A DNA stretch of 54,368 bases from Bradyrhizobium oropedii (GCF_020889685.1 NZ_JACMYO010000036.1:1-54368); one strand, 5' to 3'. Shown: positions 16,177 through 27,233, counted from the stretch's first letter. The notes: generated by a model from the letters alone, not told the origin. Made by a program: numbers and translations.

Positions 16177-17940
16177 ATGGCGTTCGGTTTGTTTCGAAAG
16201 CAAGTGCCGGAGCAGGCCGCGCCTGCCGTCGCGCCGCAGGTTCCGACCGCGGCTGCGCCTGAAGTCGCAACCGAGACTGATTCGACCAGGGATTCGTCCA
16301 GGGAGATCCTGGAACTGCTGGAACTCGAGCTCGGCGCGATGATCCGCCAGCTCGAGCGCGCCGCGGGCTCGGTCGCCGACGGCGCCGAAGCGACGGCAGC
16401 CAAGCTCGCGACCATCCGCTCCCGCACCGACGCCCTCACCGGCCGCAGCAGCGATGCGCAGAGCACCGCAACGACGTTCTCCGAGGCCGCCGACCGCTTC
16501 ACCCATTCCGCCGAAGGCATCGGGGCGCAGGTGCGCAGCGCGAGCCAGCTCGCCGACGATGCCGCCGCCGCGGCGCGCGAGGCCACCGCCAACGTCGATC
16601 GGTTGCGCGAATCCTCGGCCGCGATCGGCAATGTGGTCAATCTGATCGCGCAGATCGCGCGGCAGACCACGCTCCTGGCGCTCAACTCGACCATCGAGGC
16701 CGCGCGCGCCGGCGCCGCCGGCAAGGGCTTTGCGGTGGTCGCCACCGAGGTCAAGGCGCTCGCGGTGCAGACCCAGAGCGCGACCGAAGAGATCACGCGG
16801 AAGATCGAGGCGTTGCAGAAGGACGCCACCGGATCGGCGGACGCCGTGCATCGCATCTCGGAGGCGATCGAAAAAATCCGCCCGGTATTCGACAACGTCA
16901 ACGGCGCGGTCGCCGAGCAGAACCAGATCACCGGCGAGATGGGCCAGAATGCGGCCTCCGCCTCCCACTTCATCGTCTCGGTCGGCACCAGCGCCGGCGA
17001 GATCGATTCGGCAACCCAGGAAGCCGCCGCGCATGGCGACAATGTCGCCAAGGCCGGCAAGGCGGTGACCGCCTTCGCCCAGAAGCTGAAGGCGCGCTGC
17101 GCGGTGCTGCTGCGCCAGGACGAGCGCGGCGATCCGCGCAAGAACGAGCGGCTGCCTTGCAGCCTCACCATCGAGGTCACGACTGCGCGGGGCATCGTCA
17201 CCGCGCCGGTCTACGAGATCGCGATGGACGGCATCCTGATCGGCGGGCCAGACGCCGGGAAGTTGCCGGCCCACGAGACCCTGAGCGCAACCCTGCAGGA
17301 CGTCGGCGCGTGCCGGATCAGGATCGCCGACCGCGCCAAGGCAGGTAGCCAGGCGCGGTTCGAGGCGGCGACATCAGAGCTGCGCGAGAAGATCGAAGAC
17401 CGGATGTGGGCGATCCACGAGGAGAACGCCGAACTGGTCACCCGCGCGATGGAAGCAGGCAGCGCGCTGAGCAGGATCTTCGAGAACGGGCTCGACAGCG
17501 GCGCGATCGCGATCGCCGACATGTTCGACACCAACTATGTCGAGATCGCAGGCACCAACCCGGTGCAGTACCGCACCAGGATGCTGGACTGGGCGGATCG
17601 TTCGCTGCCCGCTTCGCTCGAGGCGTTCCTTGCCAAGGACAAGCGCCTGACGTTCTGCGCGACGGTCGATCGGAACGGCTACCTGCCGGTCCATAACAAG
17701 ATCTACTCGCAGCCGCAGCGGCCGGGCGACGTGGCATATAACACCGCCAATTGCCGCAATCGCCGCATCTTCAACGATGCCGCTGGCCTTGCCGCCGCGC
17801 AAAACCAGCGCGCCTATCTGGTTCAGAGCTATGCGCGCGACATGGGCAACGGCACCACCGTGATGATGCGCGAGATCGACGTGCCGATTCGCGTCCGCGG
17901 CCGGCACTGGGGCGCCTTCCGCACCGCCTACAAGCTTTGA
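16177..17940 (+). CDS. soluble methyl-accepting chemotaxis-type receptor with PilZ-like insert and C-terminal sensor
   Basis: A 587-residue protein without transmembrane helices. Order of parts: a Pro/Ala-rich N-terminus (1-45); a long coiled-coil receptor signalling domain (about 50-300) with the conserved hairpin [17 protein letters not shown] near residues 164-180; a PilZ-like segment (about 318-395, RKNERLPCSLTIEV and MDGILIGG); then a C-terminal module (about 430-587) with AGTNPVQYRT, GYLPVHN, NCRNRRIFND and GRHWGAFR. That module is shared with the next gene and resembles Cache-like sensor modules seen in other proteobacterial receptors. The signalling domain precedes the sensor, reversing the usual order. 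It probably signals to CheA/CheW from the cytoplasm. Confidence 0.88.
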   Translation: MAFGLFRKQVPEQAAPAVAPQVPTAAAPEVATETDSTRDSSREILELLELELGAMIRQLERAAGSVADGAEATAAKLATIRSRTDALTGRSSDAQSTATTFSEAADRFTHSAEGIGAQVRSASQLADDAAAAAREATANVDRLRESSAAIGNVVNLIAQIARQTTLLALNSTIEAARAGAAGKGFAVVATEVKALAVQTQSATEEITRKIEALQKDATGSADAVHRISEAIEKIRPVFDNVNGAVAEQNQITGEMGQNAASASHFIVSVGTSAGEIDSATQEAAAHGDNVAKAGKAVTAFAQKLKARCAVLLRQDERGDPRKNERLPCSLTIEVTTARGIVTAPVYEIAMDGILIGGPDAGKLPAHETLSATLQDVGACRIRIADRAKAGSQARFEAATSELREKIEDRMWAIHEENAELVTRAMEAGSALSRIFENGLDSGAIAIADMFDTNYVEIAGTNPVQYRTRMLDWADRSLPASLEAFLAKDKRLTFCATVDRNGYLPVHNKIYSQPQRPGDVAYNTANCRNRRIFNDAAGLAAAQNQRAYLVQSYARDMGNGTTVMMREIDVPIRVRGRHWGAFRTAYKL

Positions 17941-17950
17941 TCGGAATTCT

Positions 17951-17986
17951 TGTAGCCCGGATGGAGCGAAGCGTAATCCGGGACAC
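17951..17986. repeat. GTAGCCCGGATGGAGCGAAGCG repeat
   Basis: A single short palindromic unit: GTAGCCCGGATG, a small GAGCGAAGC core and the near-complement AATCCGGGAC. Similar units flank each other at 10111-10204. It lies between the two chemoreceptor genes. Confidence 0.6.
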
Positions 17987-18090
17987 GCAGTGCACGCTCA
18001 GGCAAGACCGGCGACGCGAATCACGCTTTAGATCGGAATGGGAATGCTGCGGCGGCTCGACAGGCCGCTGTGACGGGAGGACGTGCTGAC

Positions 18091-19515
18091 ATGTCGGCTG
18101 CGCAGCTTGCAGTGCTGGATATCTCATCGGACCGGACGCTGGCCGAACGGCTGGTCGACCAGCTTGCCGACCGCATCGGCGGCCTCGGGGTCGAGCTTGC
18201 CGACATCGCCGGCAACATCCAGGAGGTCGCGAATCGCGTCAGCAGCCAGTCGGAGCGGTTCCATCATCTGCAGGAGACCGCCGAGATCATGGTCTCGGCC
18301 AATCACGACATCGCCAATGCCTCGCAGGCGGTGCAGACGACTGCATCCGCCGCGGTCGGCCAGATCGCGGAATCGCGCAACGCCGTCGAGACGGCGGTCA
18401 GCCACATCGCTGAGCTCGTCGCCGCCGTCGGGCGGATCGAGGCCCGGCTCGCCGCGGTCGGCTCCGCGCTGAGCCAGGTCGCCAAGGTTTCCGGTTCGAT
18501 CGAGGCGATCGCCAAGCAGACCAATCTGCTGGCGCTCAACGCCACCATCGAGGCCGCGCGCGCCGGCAACGCCGGGCGCGGCTTTGCCGTGGTCGCAAGC
18601 GAGGTGAAGAACCTTGCGGAAGCAACGCGCCAGGCGACGCACCAGATCTCCGACACCGTCCGCGATCTCGACGGCCAGATCGGCAGCCTGATCGGCGAGA
18701 GCAGCGATGCCTCGCTGCGCGCCAAGAGCGCCGGCGAAGGCGCCCAGCAGATCTCGGGCATCATCACGCGCGTCCAGGAAGGCTTCTCATCCGTCGGCGC
18801 CGAGATCGGCAGCGTTGCGCGCGCCGCGACCTCCAATCTCGGTCATTGCGACACGGTGATCACGGAGCTGAACGAGCTTGCCAAGGGCGTCGATCTCTCC
18901 TCGCGCGACCTCAAGCACGCCGACGGCCGCGTAGCGAAGCTGCTCGAGCTTTCCGAGAGCCTGATCGTGACGATCGCCGACAGCGGCGTGGAGACCTCGG
19001 ATGCGCCGCTGATCCGCGTCGTGATCGAGACCGCAAAGCGGATCTCCGAGCTGTTCGAGGGTGCCGTCGCACGCGGCGAGATCACGCTCGCGCAATTGAT
19101 GGACGAGAAGTATCGCGAGATCGCGGGGACCAATCCGAAGCAGTATCTGACCGACTATGTCAGCTTCACCGACCGCGTGCTCCCCGCGATTCAAGATCCG
19201 ATCCAGAAGACCGATCCGCGCATCGTGTTCTGCGTCGCCTGGGCATGCAGCGGCTATCTGCCGACCCACAATCCGAACTACCGGCTGCCGCAGGGGCCGG
19301 ACCCGGTGTGGAACAACGCCAATTGCCGCAACCGCCGCTTGTTCAACGACCGCGCGGTAAGCAAGGTCGCGGCCAACACCAAGCCGTTCCTGCTGCAGAC
19401 CTACCGCCGCGACATGGGCGGCGGCAATTTCGTGCTGATGAAGGACCTGTCATCGCCGATCGTCGTCAACGGCCGCCACTGGGGCGCGTTCCGGATGGGC
19501 TTTCGACAGGGGTAG
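18091..19515 (+). CDS. soluble methyl-accepting chemotaxis-type receptor with C-terminal sensor
   Basis: A 474-residue paralogue of the preceding receptor, lacking the PilZ-like insert. The N-terminal region is coiled coil. The signalling hairpin [20 protein letters not shown] lies near residues 143-162 and is closer to the general consensus than that of its neighbour. The C-terminal module (about 325-474) carries [37 protein letters not shown] and [11 protein letters not shown]. No transmembrane segment or HAMP domain is visible. I prefer the ATG at 18091, ten bases after GGGAGG; a GTG seven codons upstream precedes that site. The shared module suggests duplication and that both sense related cues. 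Confidence 0.9.
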   Translation: MSAAQLAVLDISSDRTLAERLVDQLADRIGGLGVELADIAGNIQEVANRVSSQSERFHHLQETAEIMVSANHDIANASQAVQTTASAAVGQIAESRNAVETAVSHIAELVAAVGRIEARLAAVGSALSQVAKVSGSIEAIAKQTNLLALNATIEAARAGNAGRGFAVVASEVKNLAEATRQATHQISDTVRDLDGQIGSLIGESSDASLRAKSAGEGAQQISGIITRVQEGFSSVGAEIGSVARAATSNLGHCDTVITELNELAKGVDLSSRDLKHADGRVAKLLELSESLIVTIADSGVETSDAPLIRVVIETAKRISELFEGAVARGEITLAQLMDEKYREIAGTNPKQYLTDYVSFTDRVLPAIQDPIQKTDPRIVFCVAWACSGYLPTHNPNYRLPQGPDPVWNNANCRNRRLFNDRAVSKVAANTKPFLLQTYRRDMGGGNFVLMKDLSSPIVVNGRHWGAFRMGFRQG

Positions 19516-19528
19516 TTGCCGCAACCGT

Positions 19529-19612
19529 CATTGCGAGGAGCGACAGCGACGAAGCAATCCATCGCTCCGCGAGTGCCGAGAGATGGATTGCTTCGCTCCG
19601 CTCGCAATGACG
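19529..19612. repeat. GTCATTGCGAGGAGCGA inverted repeat
   Basis: GTCATTGCGAGGAGCGA and TCGCTCCGCTCGCAATGAC are inverted arms, with internal AGCAATCCATC...GATGGATTGCT arms nested inside. This long cruciform-like repeat sits between two converging genes. Confidence 0.8.
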
Positions 19613-19633
19613 AGCAGAGCTGCAATTCTATCC

Positions 19634-20461
19634 TCACTTCACCCAAAACCCCGGCACCGCGGGCTCGAGCCGCCCGCCGGCGCGCACCGGCGCGACCTTG
19701 ACCGCAAGCCCGGTCGTATCGTCGGTCTCGACCGCGATGCCGCTCAGCGTCGCAACGCCGCCGGCCGGCTCGAACCGGCCGGAGGGAATGCCGGTGAGGA
19801 AGCGCTGCAGCGGCTCCTCCTTCTGCATGCCGATCACTGAATCATAATCGCCGGTCATGCCGGCATCGCTCATATAGGCGGTGCCGCCGGGCAGCACCTG
19901 GTGGTCGGCGGTCGGCACATGGGTATGGGTCCCGACCACGAGGCTGACGCGGCCGTCGCAGAAGAAGCCGACGCCTTGCTTCTCGCTGGTGGCCTCGGCA
20001 TGGAAATCGAGCACGATGGCATCACAGCCTTCGCGCAGCGGGCAGGCCTCGAGCTCGCGATCGATCGCACTGAACGGATCGTTGGAGGACGGCTCCATGA
20101 AGACGCGGCCGATCGCGTTGAGAACCAGCGCGCGCTTGCCGCTCTTCGTGTCGACCAGCGTGGCGCCACGGCCGGGCGAATGACGCGGGAAATTCAAGGG
20201 GCGGATCAGGCGCGGCGCGCGCTCGATGAAGACCAGCGCCTCCTTCTGATTCCAGGCATGGTTGCCGAGCGTGATCGCGTCGGCGCCGGCATCGAGCAGC
20301 TCCTGATAGATCGCCTCGGTGATGCCGAAGCCGCCGGCGGAATTCTCGCCATTGACGACGACGAGGTCGAGCGACCAGTCCCTGATCATGCCGGGAAGGT
20401 GGTCGGCGATGGCGGTGCGGCCGGTCCTGCCGACGACGTCACCAACGAAAAGAATACGCAA
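19634..20461 (-). CDS. YmdB-family metallophosphoesterase
   Basis: A 275-residue calcineurin-like phosphoesterase of the YmdB (TIGR00282) family, whose studied members hydrolyse 2',3'-cyclic nucleotides. Metal-binding motifs: GDVVG near the start, NGENSAGGFG, TLGNHAWNQKE, LDFHAEATSEK and VGTHTHVPTAD, then SDAGMTGDYDSVIG. The frame has no ATG; I choose the TTG at 20461 giving LRILFVGDVVG. It lies two bases after the stop of the cyclo-ligase gene, so the two are co-transcribed. The family length is about 265-275, in agreement. Confidence 0.92.
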   Translation of the reverse strand: MRILFVGDVVGRTGRTAIADHLPGMIRDWSLDLVVVNGENSAGGFGITEAIYQELLDAGADAITLGNHAWNQKEALVFIERAPRLIRPLNFPRHSPGRGATLVDTKSGKRALVLNAIGRVFMEPSSNDPFSAIDRELEACPLREGCDAIVLDFHAEATSEKQGVGFFCDGRVSLVVGTHTHVPTADHQVLPGGTAYMSDAGMTGDYDSVIGMQKEEPLQRFLTGIPSGRFEPAGGVATLSGIAVETDDTTGLAVKVAPVRAGGRLEPAVPGFWVK

Positions 20462-20463
20462 GG

Positions 20464-21042
20464 CTAGGCACTCCGGAAATCGAACGTCTTGCGCTCCGTT
20501 AGCACATAATCGAGCGGGACGTCGTGCGACAGCGCCGGAATGGCCTTGGTTTCCTGTGCAGCAAAGGCGACCCCGACCCCGATCACATGCTTGGCCTTGC
20601 GCAGATGTGCAAAGGTATAGTCGTAATAGCCGGCGCCATAGCCGATGCGGTGACCGAGCTTGTCGAATGCGGCCAGTGGCACCAGCATCACGTCGGGATG
20701 CACCTCGGCCGCGGCCGGCGACGGCTCGGGAATGCCGAGCGGCCCGAGCATCAGGCGGTCCTGCGGCGACCAGTTGCGGAAGGTCAGCGACTGGCCGCGC
20801 GCATTGATGCAGGGCAGTGCGAGCCGTGCCCCCTTGTCGGCAAGCTTCTTCATCAACGGCGCCGGATCGAGTTCGCTGCGGATCGGTGCATAGCCGGAGA
20901 TGATCATGCCCTGCGTGATCTCGAACGGCGCGCCGCGCTTGGCAAGCGCCTCGGCAGCAGTCGCGCGCTGCTCGTCGCTCAGCGCGTCGCGCTTGGCGAG
21001 GGCAAGCGCCCGAAGCTCGGCCTTCGATGGAGACGCGTGCAT
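20464..21042 (-). CDS. fthC: 5-formyltetrahydrofolate cyclo-ligase
   Basis: A 192-residue enzyme converting 5-formyltetrahydrofolate to 5,10-methenyltetrahydrofolate with ATP. KAELRALALAKRDALS is the basic N-terminal helix. The substrate and ATP-binding segment MLVPLAAFDKLGHRIGYGAG plus YYDYTF is the family signature. VPLDYVLTERKTFDF closes the chain. The gene lies directly downstream of 6S RNA, the same arrangement as ssrS-ygfA in E. coli, and is probably read through from it. It is tightly followed by the YmdB-type gene. Confidence 0.95.
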   Translation of the reverse strand: MHASPSKAELRALALAKRDALSDEQRATAAEALAKRGAPFEITQGMIISGYAPIRSELDPAPLMKKLADKGARLALPCINARGQSLTFRNWSPQDRLMLGPLGIPEPSPAAAEVHPDVMLVPLAAFDKLGHRIGYGAGYYDYTFAHLRKAKHVIGVGVAFAAQETKAIPALSHDVPLDYVLTERKTFDFRSA

Positions 21043-21114
21043 GATCCATCTCCGCTGTCGTCGTCCGCGACAACGGACGATCCATCATTCCACAGACGCT
21101 AGCTTTCGTAAGAC

Positions 21115-21285
21115 CAGCCGCGGCGCGCCGGACGCCCTGCTTCGCAGGGGACAGCGCTGCACCACAATCGAACCGCCGCCGCGCGACGACAAGGCAACAG
21201 CAAAAATAGTGCGAAGCCGCAGAGGCCGTTGGAGCGCTCGATCCCGGAGTTCCCTACGAAAGTAGGTGGGCACCATATGTCCGGG
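21115..21285 (-). ncRNA. ssrS: 6S RNA, global regulator of RNA polymerase holoenzyme
   Basis: The minus strand between zapA and fthC can fold like an alphaproteobacterial 6S RNA. CCGGAC (21284-21279) pairs with GTCCGG (21133-21128) as a closing stem. The central region has a 5' hairpin CCTAC-TTTC-GTAGG (21266-21253) and a 3' hairpin CCCTGC-GAA-GCAGGG (21149-21135), the latter typical of the family's open bubble. GGGAT...AGCGCT (21245-21233) pairs with AGCGCTGTCCC (21158-21148) as the inner stem. The zapA-ssrS-fthC gene order is conserved from enterics to rhizobia. Exact ends are estimates. 6S RNA mimics an open promoter and sequesters sigma-70 polymerase. Confidence 0.85.
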
Positions 21286-21299
21286 TCCACGGACCCGGC

Positions 21300-21717
21300 C
21301 AGGGACAGTTCCCTAAAGGATCGATAAGGCCCCGGGGATATATGGCTCCTGACGCACGACGCAGCTTCGCGGGGGCTAATCTAGCTATCGTTGCCGCAAT
21401 CCGCCAGCGGTAAGGCAGACGCAGAGCTCATGCTTTCTCTTCACCCTCCCCTGGAGGCCACTTGCGGGGAGAAGCGTTGCCAAAATATCGAAAACAACCC
21501 CATGCAAAGTAGCCGGCGGTGGCCGGCGTTCGACCAGGCGACTTGACGTGTCGGGCAACTCACGGATACTCTTCCAATATTCCGAAATCCAGGAAATGCA
21601 CGCTCGCCCCAAGGGGGCTTATGGCATTTGCGTGCTTCTGTAACCGACGTTTCCACGTCGCCATAGCTGATCGCCATATGCGATAGGCCTGCCCCTCCAC
21701 GGGAGGGTGGAGCAAAA
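21300..21717. other. gene-free stretch between zapA and 6S RNA
   Basis: About 420 bases without a credible gene. It must hold the 6S promoter (reading leftward), but no clear boxes stand out. Bases 21447-21475 and 21687-21716 carry inverted CACCCTCCC...GGGAGGGTGGA arms. Between them, about 21505-21615 looks like a degenerate copy of a longer intergenic repeat common in Bradyrhizobium; this last point is from memory. Confidence 0.5.
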
Positions 21718-22101
21718 TCATCCGATCGCGATGCCGCCGCCGACGGTGCGGTTGAGCACCTGCGTGGTGCGCTCGATCCGCTCGGCGGCGGCGTTGAGCG
21801 CATTGGAGACCGCGGTCTGGGTCGCGCGGGCACGGTCGGTGGCGGCGACACGGGCATTGCGCAGCTGCTCGACCTCTTCCTCGAGGCTGCGGATGCGCGC
21901 GCTCGCATCGACCAGCTCGTCGCAGGCGGTGAGCGCCGCCATCACCGTGAGCCTGGCATCGCCGATCTCGCCGAACTTGCCGCGCAGGGATTCGACGCGT
22001 TGCTGGAGATTTTCCGCGAGCTTCAACAGCCGCACCTCCTGGCCCTCCTCGCAGGCCATCCGGTATTGCCGGCCGTTGATGGTGACGTTGATGTGGCTCA
22101 T
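21718..22101 (-). CDS. zapA: ZapA, FtsZ-ring-associated cell division protein
   Basis: A 127-residue ZapA-like protein. It starts SHINVTINGRQYRMACEEGQ, then reads VRLLKLAENLQQRVESLRGK and ARLTVMAALTACDELV, as in family members. The C-terminal half is a coiled coil (RIRSLEEEVEQLRN). ZapA bundles FtsZ filaments at midcell. It overlaps the stop of the upstream DUF4164 gene by four bases. The 6S RNA gene follows downstream, as in many proteobacteria. Confidence 0.93.
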   Translation of the reverse strand: MSHINVTINGRQYRMACEEGQEVRLLKLAENLQQRVESLRGKFGEIGDARLTVMAALTACDELVDASARIRSLEEEVEQLRNARVAATDRARATQTAVSNALNAAAERIERTTQVLNRTVGGGIAIG

Positions 22102-22418
22102 CTGCCTTCTCCGCCCTCGAGCACGGCGCGAATCGTGCCGATCGCCGCGTCGAGCTTTTCCGCGATGTCGCGATTGACGCGCTCGAGCTTGCGCGACTTC
22201 ACCAGCGATCCGTCGAGCTCGTCGGCAAGGCGGGAGCGATCGGCGCCGAGTGCCTGGATCCGGCTCGCCAATTCATTCTCGTCGCGGTCGGCCTCGCGCC
22301 GCCGCTCCACCGAGCTTTCCAGCGCATCGAGCGCTGACATCAGCCGCTTGGTCGCAGCATCGATATCGGCAAGCGGTGCCTCGGTATTGCCAGACCCGTT
22401 GGCGAGACGATCACTCAT
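22098..22418 (-). CDS. DUF4164 coiled-coil protein
   Basis: A 106-residue, almost wholly helical protein (heptads through ALDALESSVERRREADRDEN and ASRIQALGADRSRLADELDG), matching the DUF4164 proteins found just upstream of zapA in alphaproteobacteria. Function is unknown; its coupling to zapA (four-base overlap) suggests a cell-division role. I use the ATG at 22418 (MSDRLANGSGN); a further in-frame start 24 codons upstream adds sequence unlike the family. The spacer to the divergent tkt gene should hold both promoters. Confidence 0.85.
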   Translation of the reverse strand: MSDRLANGSGNTEAPLADIDAATKRLMSALDALESSVERRREADRDENELASRIQALGADRSRLADELDGSLVKSRKLERVNRDIAEKLDAAIGTIRAVLEGGEGR

Positions 22419-22739
22419 GACACGCGGCGCGGACCCCTCAGGTAGGCCATTAGAGATGGCTGCCGCACGGCAAAACTGGCGGTTCGGCAAGCGTTTACGG
22501 GACGAAATTTACGTGGCAAGCGAGCCCAGCGCAACGGCAGTCCAGAACTATGCACCGTTCAATGAAATGGGGCGATTTCGAGCAACTTTTCCCCGTTTTG
22601 GGTGGTTTCATCGCCTTGGACTTGCGGAATTGAGGTGCTAATCCACCCTCCAACCCGTAAGGCCATCCACGCGCGTATCGCGGCTGCCCGCCCCGATGCG
22701 TCCAGCAATCAGCTCCTCATTCCAGGCGGACTTTTCATC

Positions 22740-24725
22740 ATGACGCAGGTCGATCACACCCGTATGGCCAATGCGATCCGTGGCCTTGCCATGGACGCCG
22801 TCGAGAAGGCGAATTCCGGCCATCCCGGCCTGCCGATGGGCGCTGCCGACATCGCGACCGTCCTGTTCACAAAATTCCTGAAATTCGATGCCGCCGACAC
22901 GGCATGGCCCGATCGCGACCGCTTCGTGCTGTCGGCCGGCCACGGCTCGATGCTGCTCTACGCGTTGCTGTATCTGACCGGCAGCAACAAGGACATGACA
23001 CTCGACCAGATCAAGCATTTCCGCCAGCTCGGATCGCTGACGCCGGGCCATCCGGAGAATTTCCACACCAAGGGCATCGAGACCACCACCGGTCCGCTCG
23101 GCCAGGGCATTGCGACCGCGGTCGGCATGGCGCTCGCCGAGAAGATGCTCGCCGCCGAGTTCGGCAAGAAGATCGTCAGCCACCACACCTATGTGCTCGC
23201 CTCCGACGGCGACCTGATGGAAGGCATCTCGCAGGAAGCGATCGCGATGGCCGGCCACTGGCGGCTCAACAAGATGATCGTGCTGTACGACGACAACGGC
23301 ATCTCGATCGACGGCCCGACCTCGATCGCCGATTCCGTCGACCAGGTGAAGCGCTTCAAGTCCGCCGGCTGGGCCGCGGAGCTCATCGACGGCCATGATC
23401 CGGAGGCGATTGCCGCTGCGATCACCCGCGCGCAGAAATCCAGCAAGCCTTCGCTGATCGCCTGCAAGACCACGATCGGCTTCGGCGCACCGACCAGGGC
23501 CGGCACCGCCAAGGCGCATGGCGAAGCGCTCGGCGCCGCTGAGCTCAAGGGCGCCAAGGAAAAGCTCGGCATCTCGCTCGAGCCGTTCTCGGTGCCCGAC
23601 GACGTGCTGAAGGCGTGGCGTGAGGCGGGTGCCCGCGGCGCGGCCGAGCACAAGGCTTGGGACGAGCAGTTCGCGCAGCTCGGCAACCGCAAGCGCGCCG
23701 AGTTCGAGCGCCGGATCCGTCACGAGCGGCCGCAATCGCTGGCCAAGGGACTGCGCGCCTTCAAGAAGGGCCTCCTGGAAAATCCGCTCAACGTCGCGAC
23801 CCGCAAATCGTCGGAAGCTGCGATCGAGGTGATTGCGGCTGCGATGCCGATGGAATTCGTCGCCGGCTCTGCCGACCTCACCGGCTCCAACAACAACAAG
23901 GCGAAGTCGGCAGTGGGGTTCGCCGCCAAGACGCCGAAGGGCCGCTTCATCCATTACGGCATCCGCGAGCACGGCATGGCGGCGTGCCTCAATGGTATCT
24001 TCCTGCACGGCGGCTTCGCGCCGAACGGCGCCACCTTCCTGGTGTTCACCGACTATGCGCGCCCCGCGATGCGGCTGTCGGCGCTGATGGGCACCGGCGT
24101 CGTCTATGTCATGACCCACGACTCGATCGGCCTTGGCGAGGACGGCCCGACCCACCAGCCGGTCGAGCACCTCTCTGCGCTGCGCGCGATGCCCAACATG
24201 CGCGTGTTCCGTCCCTGCGACGCGGTCGAGACCGCCGAGTGCTGGGAACTGGCGCTCAACCGCATCGACGGACCGACGGTGCTGGCGCTGACTCGCCAGA
24301 ACCTGCCGCAGCTCCGCACCACGGCGCCGAACGACAACCCGTGCAGCCACGGCGCCTACGAGCTGGTCGCGGCGCAGGGTGACGCAAAAGTGTCATTGTT
24401 CGCCTCCGGTTCCGAGGTCCAGATCGCGGTCGAGGCGCAGAAACAGCTCGCCGGGCGCGGCATCGCGACGCGGGTGGTCTCGGTCCCGTCGCTGGAATTG
24501 CTGCTGCAGCAGCCCGCCGAGCGGCAAAATGCCATTATCGGCAACGCTCCGGTCAAGATCGCGATCGAGGCCGCGGTGCGCTGGGGCTGGGATGCCGTGA
24601 TCGGCCGCGACGGCGAGTTCATCGGCATGCACGGTTTCGGCGCCAGCGCCCCGGCGAAGGACCTTTTCCCGCATTTCGGCATTACCGCTGAAGCCGTCGT
24701 TAACGTTGCCACGAAGCGCGTCTGA
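22740..24725 (+). CDS. tkt: transketolase
   Basis: A 661-residue thiamine-diphosphate enzyme moving two-carbon ketol units between sugar phosphates in the pentose-phosphate and Calvin pathways. [20 protein letters not shown] and PGLPMGAA form the N-terminal active-site segment. [20 protein letters not shown] with a later DDN is the thiamine-diphosphate/Mg motif, and [16 protein letters not shown] lies in the pyrimidine domain. The ATG at 22740 has AGGCGGA upstream; a longer frame is not credible. It leads the run tkt-gap-pgk-fba-fba. Confidence 0.96.
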   Translation: MTQVDHTRMANAIRGLAMDAVEKANSGHPGLPMGAADIATVLFTKFLKFDAADTAWPDRDRFVLSAGHGSMLLYALLYLTGSNKDMTLDQIKHFRQLGSLTPGHPENFHTKGIETTTGPLGQGIATAVGMALAEKMLAAEFGKKIVSHHTYVLASDGDLMEGISQEAIAMAGHWRLNKMIVLYDDNGISIDGPTSIADSVDQVKRFKSAGWAAELIDGHDPEAIAAAITRAQKSSKPSLIACKTTIGFGAPTRAGTAKAHGEALGAAELKGAKEKLGISLEPFSVPDDVLKAWREAGARGAAEHKAWDEQFAQLGNRKRAEFERRIRHERPQSLAKGLRAFKKGLLENPLNVATRKSSEAAIEVIAAAMPMEFVAGSADLTGSNNNKAKSAVGFAAKTPKGRFIHYGIREHGMAACLNGIFLHGGFAPNGATFLVFTDYARPAMRLSALMGTGVVYVMTHDSIGLGEDGPTHQPVEHLSALRAMPNMRVFRPCDAVETAECWELALNRIDGPTVLALTRQNLPQLRTTAPNDNPCSHGAYELVAAQGDAKVSLFASGSEVQIAVEAQKQLAGRGIATRVVSVPSLELLLQQPAERQNAIIGNAPVKIAIEAAVRWGWDAVIGRDGEFIGMHGFGASAPAKDLFPHFGITAEAVVNVATKRV

Positions 24726-24801
24726 CGCTGGCCTGACACAAGCGGGCCAAGGTTGAGCTTGACGCGAAAAAGGATTACCAAAGCTCCATCTTTTCCGTAC
24801 G

Positions 24802-24820
24802 CGCCCGGCTGAACCGGGCG
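24802..24820 (+). terminator. hairpin between tkt and gap
   Basis: CGCCCGG-CTGAA-CCGGGCG is a perfect seven-base-pair stem with a five-base loop, 76 bases after the tkt stop. There is no run of T after it, so it may be an mRNA-stabilising or weak pausing hairpin, not a full terminator. Confidence 0.4.
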
Positions 24821-24885
24821 TTCCGCCGTAAAAACCTCGTGGGAGCCCTCCCGCGGGGCTGACAACAGCATTAGAGGAGACGAGC

Positions 24886-25893
<1,008 letters not shown>

Positions 25894-25908
25894 AGAAAGA
25901 CCACCCGC

Positions 25909-25933
25909 GATGCCCGGCCCTGTGCCGGGCATC
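25909..25933. repeat. strong hairpin between gap and pgk
   Basis: GATGCCCGGC-CCTGT-GCCGGGCATC is a perfect ten-base-pair stem with a five-base loop, 15 bases after the gap stop. It resembles the GCCCGG palindromic repeats elsewhere in the window and lacks a T-run, so it may adjust gap/pgk mRNA levels. Confidence 0.6.
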
Positions 25934-26036
25934 TGCGTCTTTGCCCCCGCATTCGCGACCTCGACGGCCGCGACCTCGGCAAGCGAAAAGCGACGCCGTC
26001 CCCGGACGGCTGTGTCCGGCCGCACAGGAAACGCTC

Positions 26037-27233
26037 ATGACAAAATCGTTCCGCACCCTCGACGACGTCAACGTGAAGGGCAAGCGCGTGCTGCTGCGCG
26101 TCGACCTCAACGTCCCCATGGACGGCGGCCGCGTCACCGACGCCACCCGGCTCGAGCGCGTTGCCCCCACCATCACCGAAATCTCCGACAAGGGCGGCAA
26201 GGTGATCCTGCTCGCCCATTTCGGCCGTCCCAAGGGACGCGATGCCAAGGACTCGCTGAAGCCGGTCGCTGAAGCACTGTCGAAGGTGATCAAGCGCCCG
26301 GTCGCCTTCGCCGAAGATTGCATCGGCGAGCCTGCGGCCAATGCGGTTGCGGCCCTCAAGGACGGCGACATCCTCTGCCTCGAGAACACCCGCTTCCACA
26401 AGGAAGAGGAGAAGAACGACGCCGGCTTCGTCGCGGAGCTCGCAAAGCTCGGCGACATCTGGGTCAACGATGCCTTCTCCGCCGCACATCGCGCCCACGC
26501 CACCACCGAAGGCCTCGGCCACAAACTGCCCGCCTATGCCGGTCGCACCATGCAGGCCGAGCTCGACGCACTCGGCAAGGCGCTGGAAGCACCGACCAAG
26601 CCCGTGATCGCGATCATCGGCGGCGCCAAGGTCTCGACCAAGATCGACCTCTTGGAAAACCTCGTGAACAAGGTCGACGCGCTGGTGATCGGCGGCGGCA
26701 TGGCCAACACCTTCCTGCACGCGCAGGGCATCGCCGTCGGCAAGTCGCTCGCCGAAAAGGACCTCGCCGCGACCGCGCTGCGGATCATGGAGAAGGCCAA
26801 CGCGGCGAATTGCGCGATCATCCTCCCCGTCGATGCCGTTGTCGCCAACCAGTTTGCCGCCAACGCGCCGTCGCACGCCTATGGCCTCGACGCGATCCCG
26901 GCCGACGGCATGATCCTCGACGTCGGCCCGCAATCGATCGCGCGCATCCATGCCGCGATCGACGATGCGGCGACGCTGGTCTGGAACGGGCCGCTCGGCG
27001 CCTTCGAATTGACGCCGTTCGACCGCGGCACCGTGGTGTCGGCCAAGCATGCCGCCGAGCGCACCAGGGCCAAAAAGCTGATCTCGGTCGCCGGCGGCGG
27101 CGACACCGTCGCGGCGCTGAACCAGGCGGGCGTGGCCGGTGATTTTTCCTACGTCTCGACCGCCGGCGGCGCGTTTCTTGAATGGATGGAAGGCAAGCCG
27201 CTGCCGGGCGTCGAAGTTCTGAAAAAGGGTTGA
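26037..27233 (+). CDS. pgk: phosphoglycerate kinase
   Basis: A 398-residue kinase transferring phosphate between 1,3-bisphosphoglycerate and [23 protein letters not shown] is the family N-terminal signature, [12 protein letters not shown] binds substrate, [11 protein letters not shown] lies at the hinge, VGPQSI is in the nucleotide domain, and [12 protein letters not shown] is the C-terminal phosphate loop. AGGAAA precedes the ATG at 26037; longer frames run into the gap-pgk hairpin region and are rejected. It lies 143 bases behind gap. Confidence 0.97.
   Translation: MTKSFRTLDDVNVKGKRVLLRVDLNVPMDGGRVTDATRLERVAPTITEISDKGGKVILLAHFGRPKGRDAKDSLKPVAEALSKVIKRPVAFAEDCIGEPAANAVAALKDGDILCLENTRFHKEEEKNDAGFVAELAKLGDIWVNDAFSAAHRAHATTEGLGHKLPAYAGRTMQAELDALGKALEAPTKPVIAIIGGAKVSTKIDLLENLVNKVDALVIGGGMANTFLHAQGIAVGKSLAEKDLAATALRIMEKANAANCAIILPVDAVVANQFAANAPSHAYGLDAIPADGMILDVGPQSIARIHAAIDDAATLVWNGPLGAFELTPFDRGTVVSAKHAAERTRAKKLISVAGGGDTVAALNQAGVAGDFSYVSTAGGAFLEWMEGKPLPGVEVLKKG

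Noticed and set aside
22638..24350. 570-codon open frame antisense to transketolase, and a similar 475-codon frame at 25890-27317 antisense to pgk
   Set aside because: High GC makes long antisense frames common. The plus-strand frames encode clear transketolase and phosphoglycerate kinase, and the antisense products resemble nothing.
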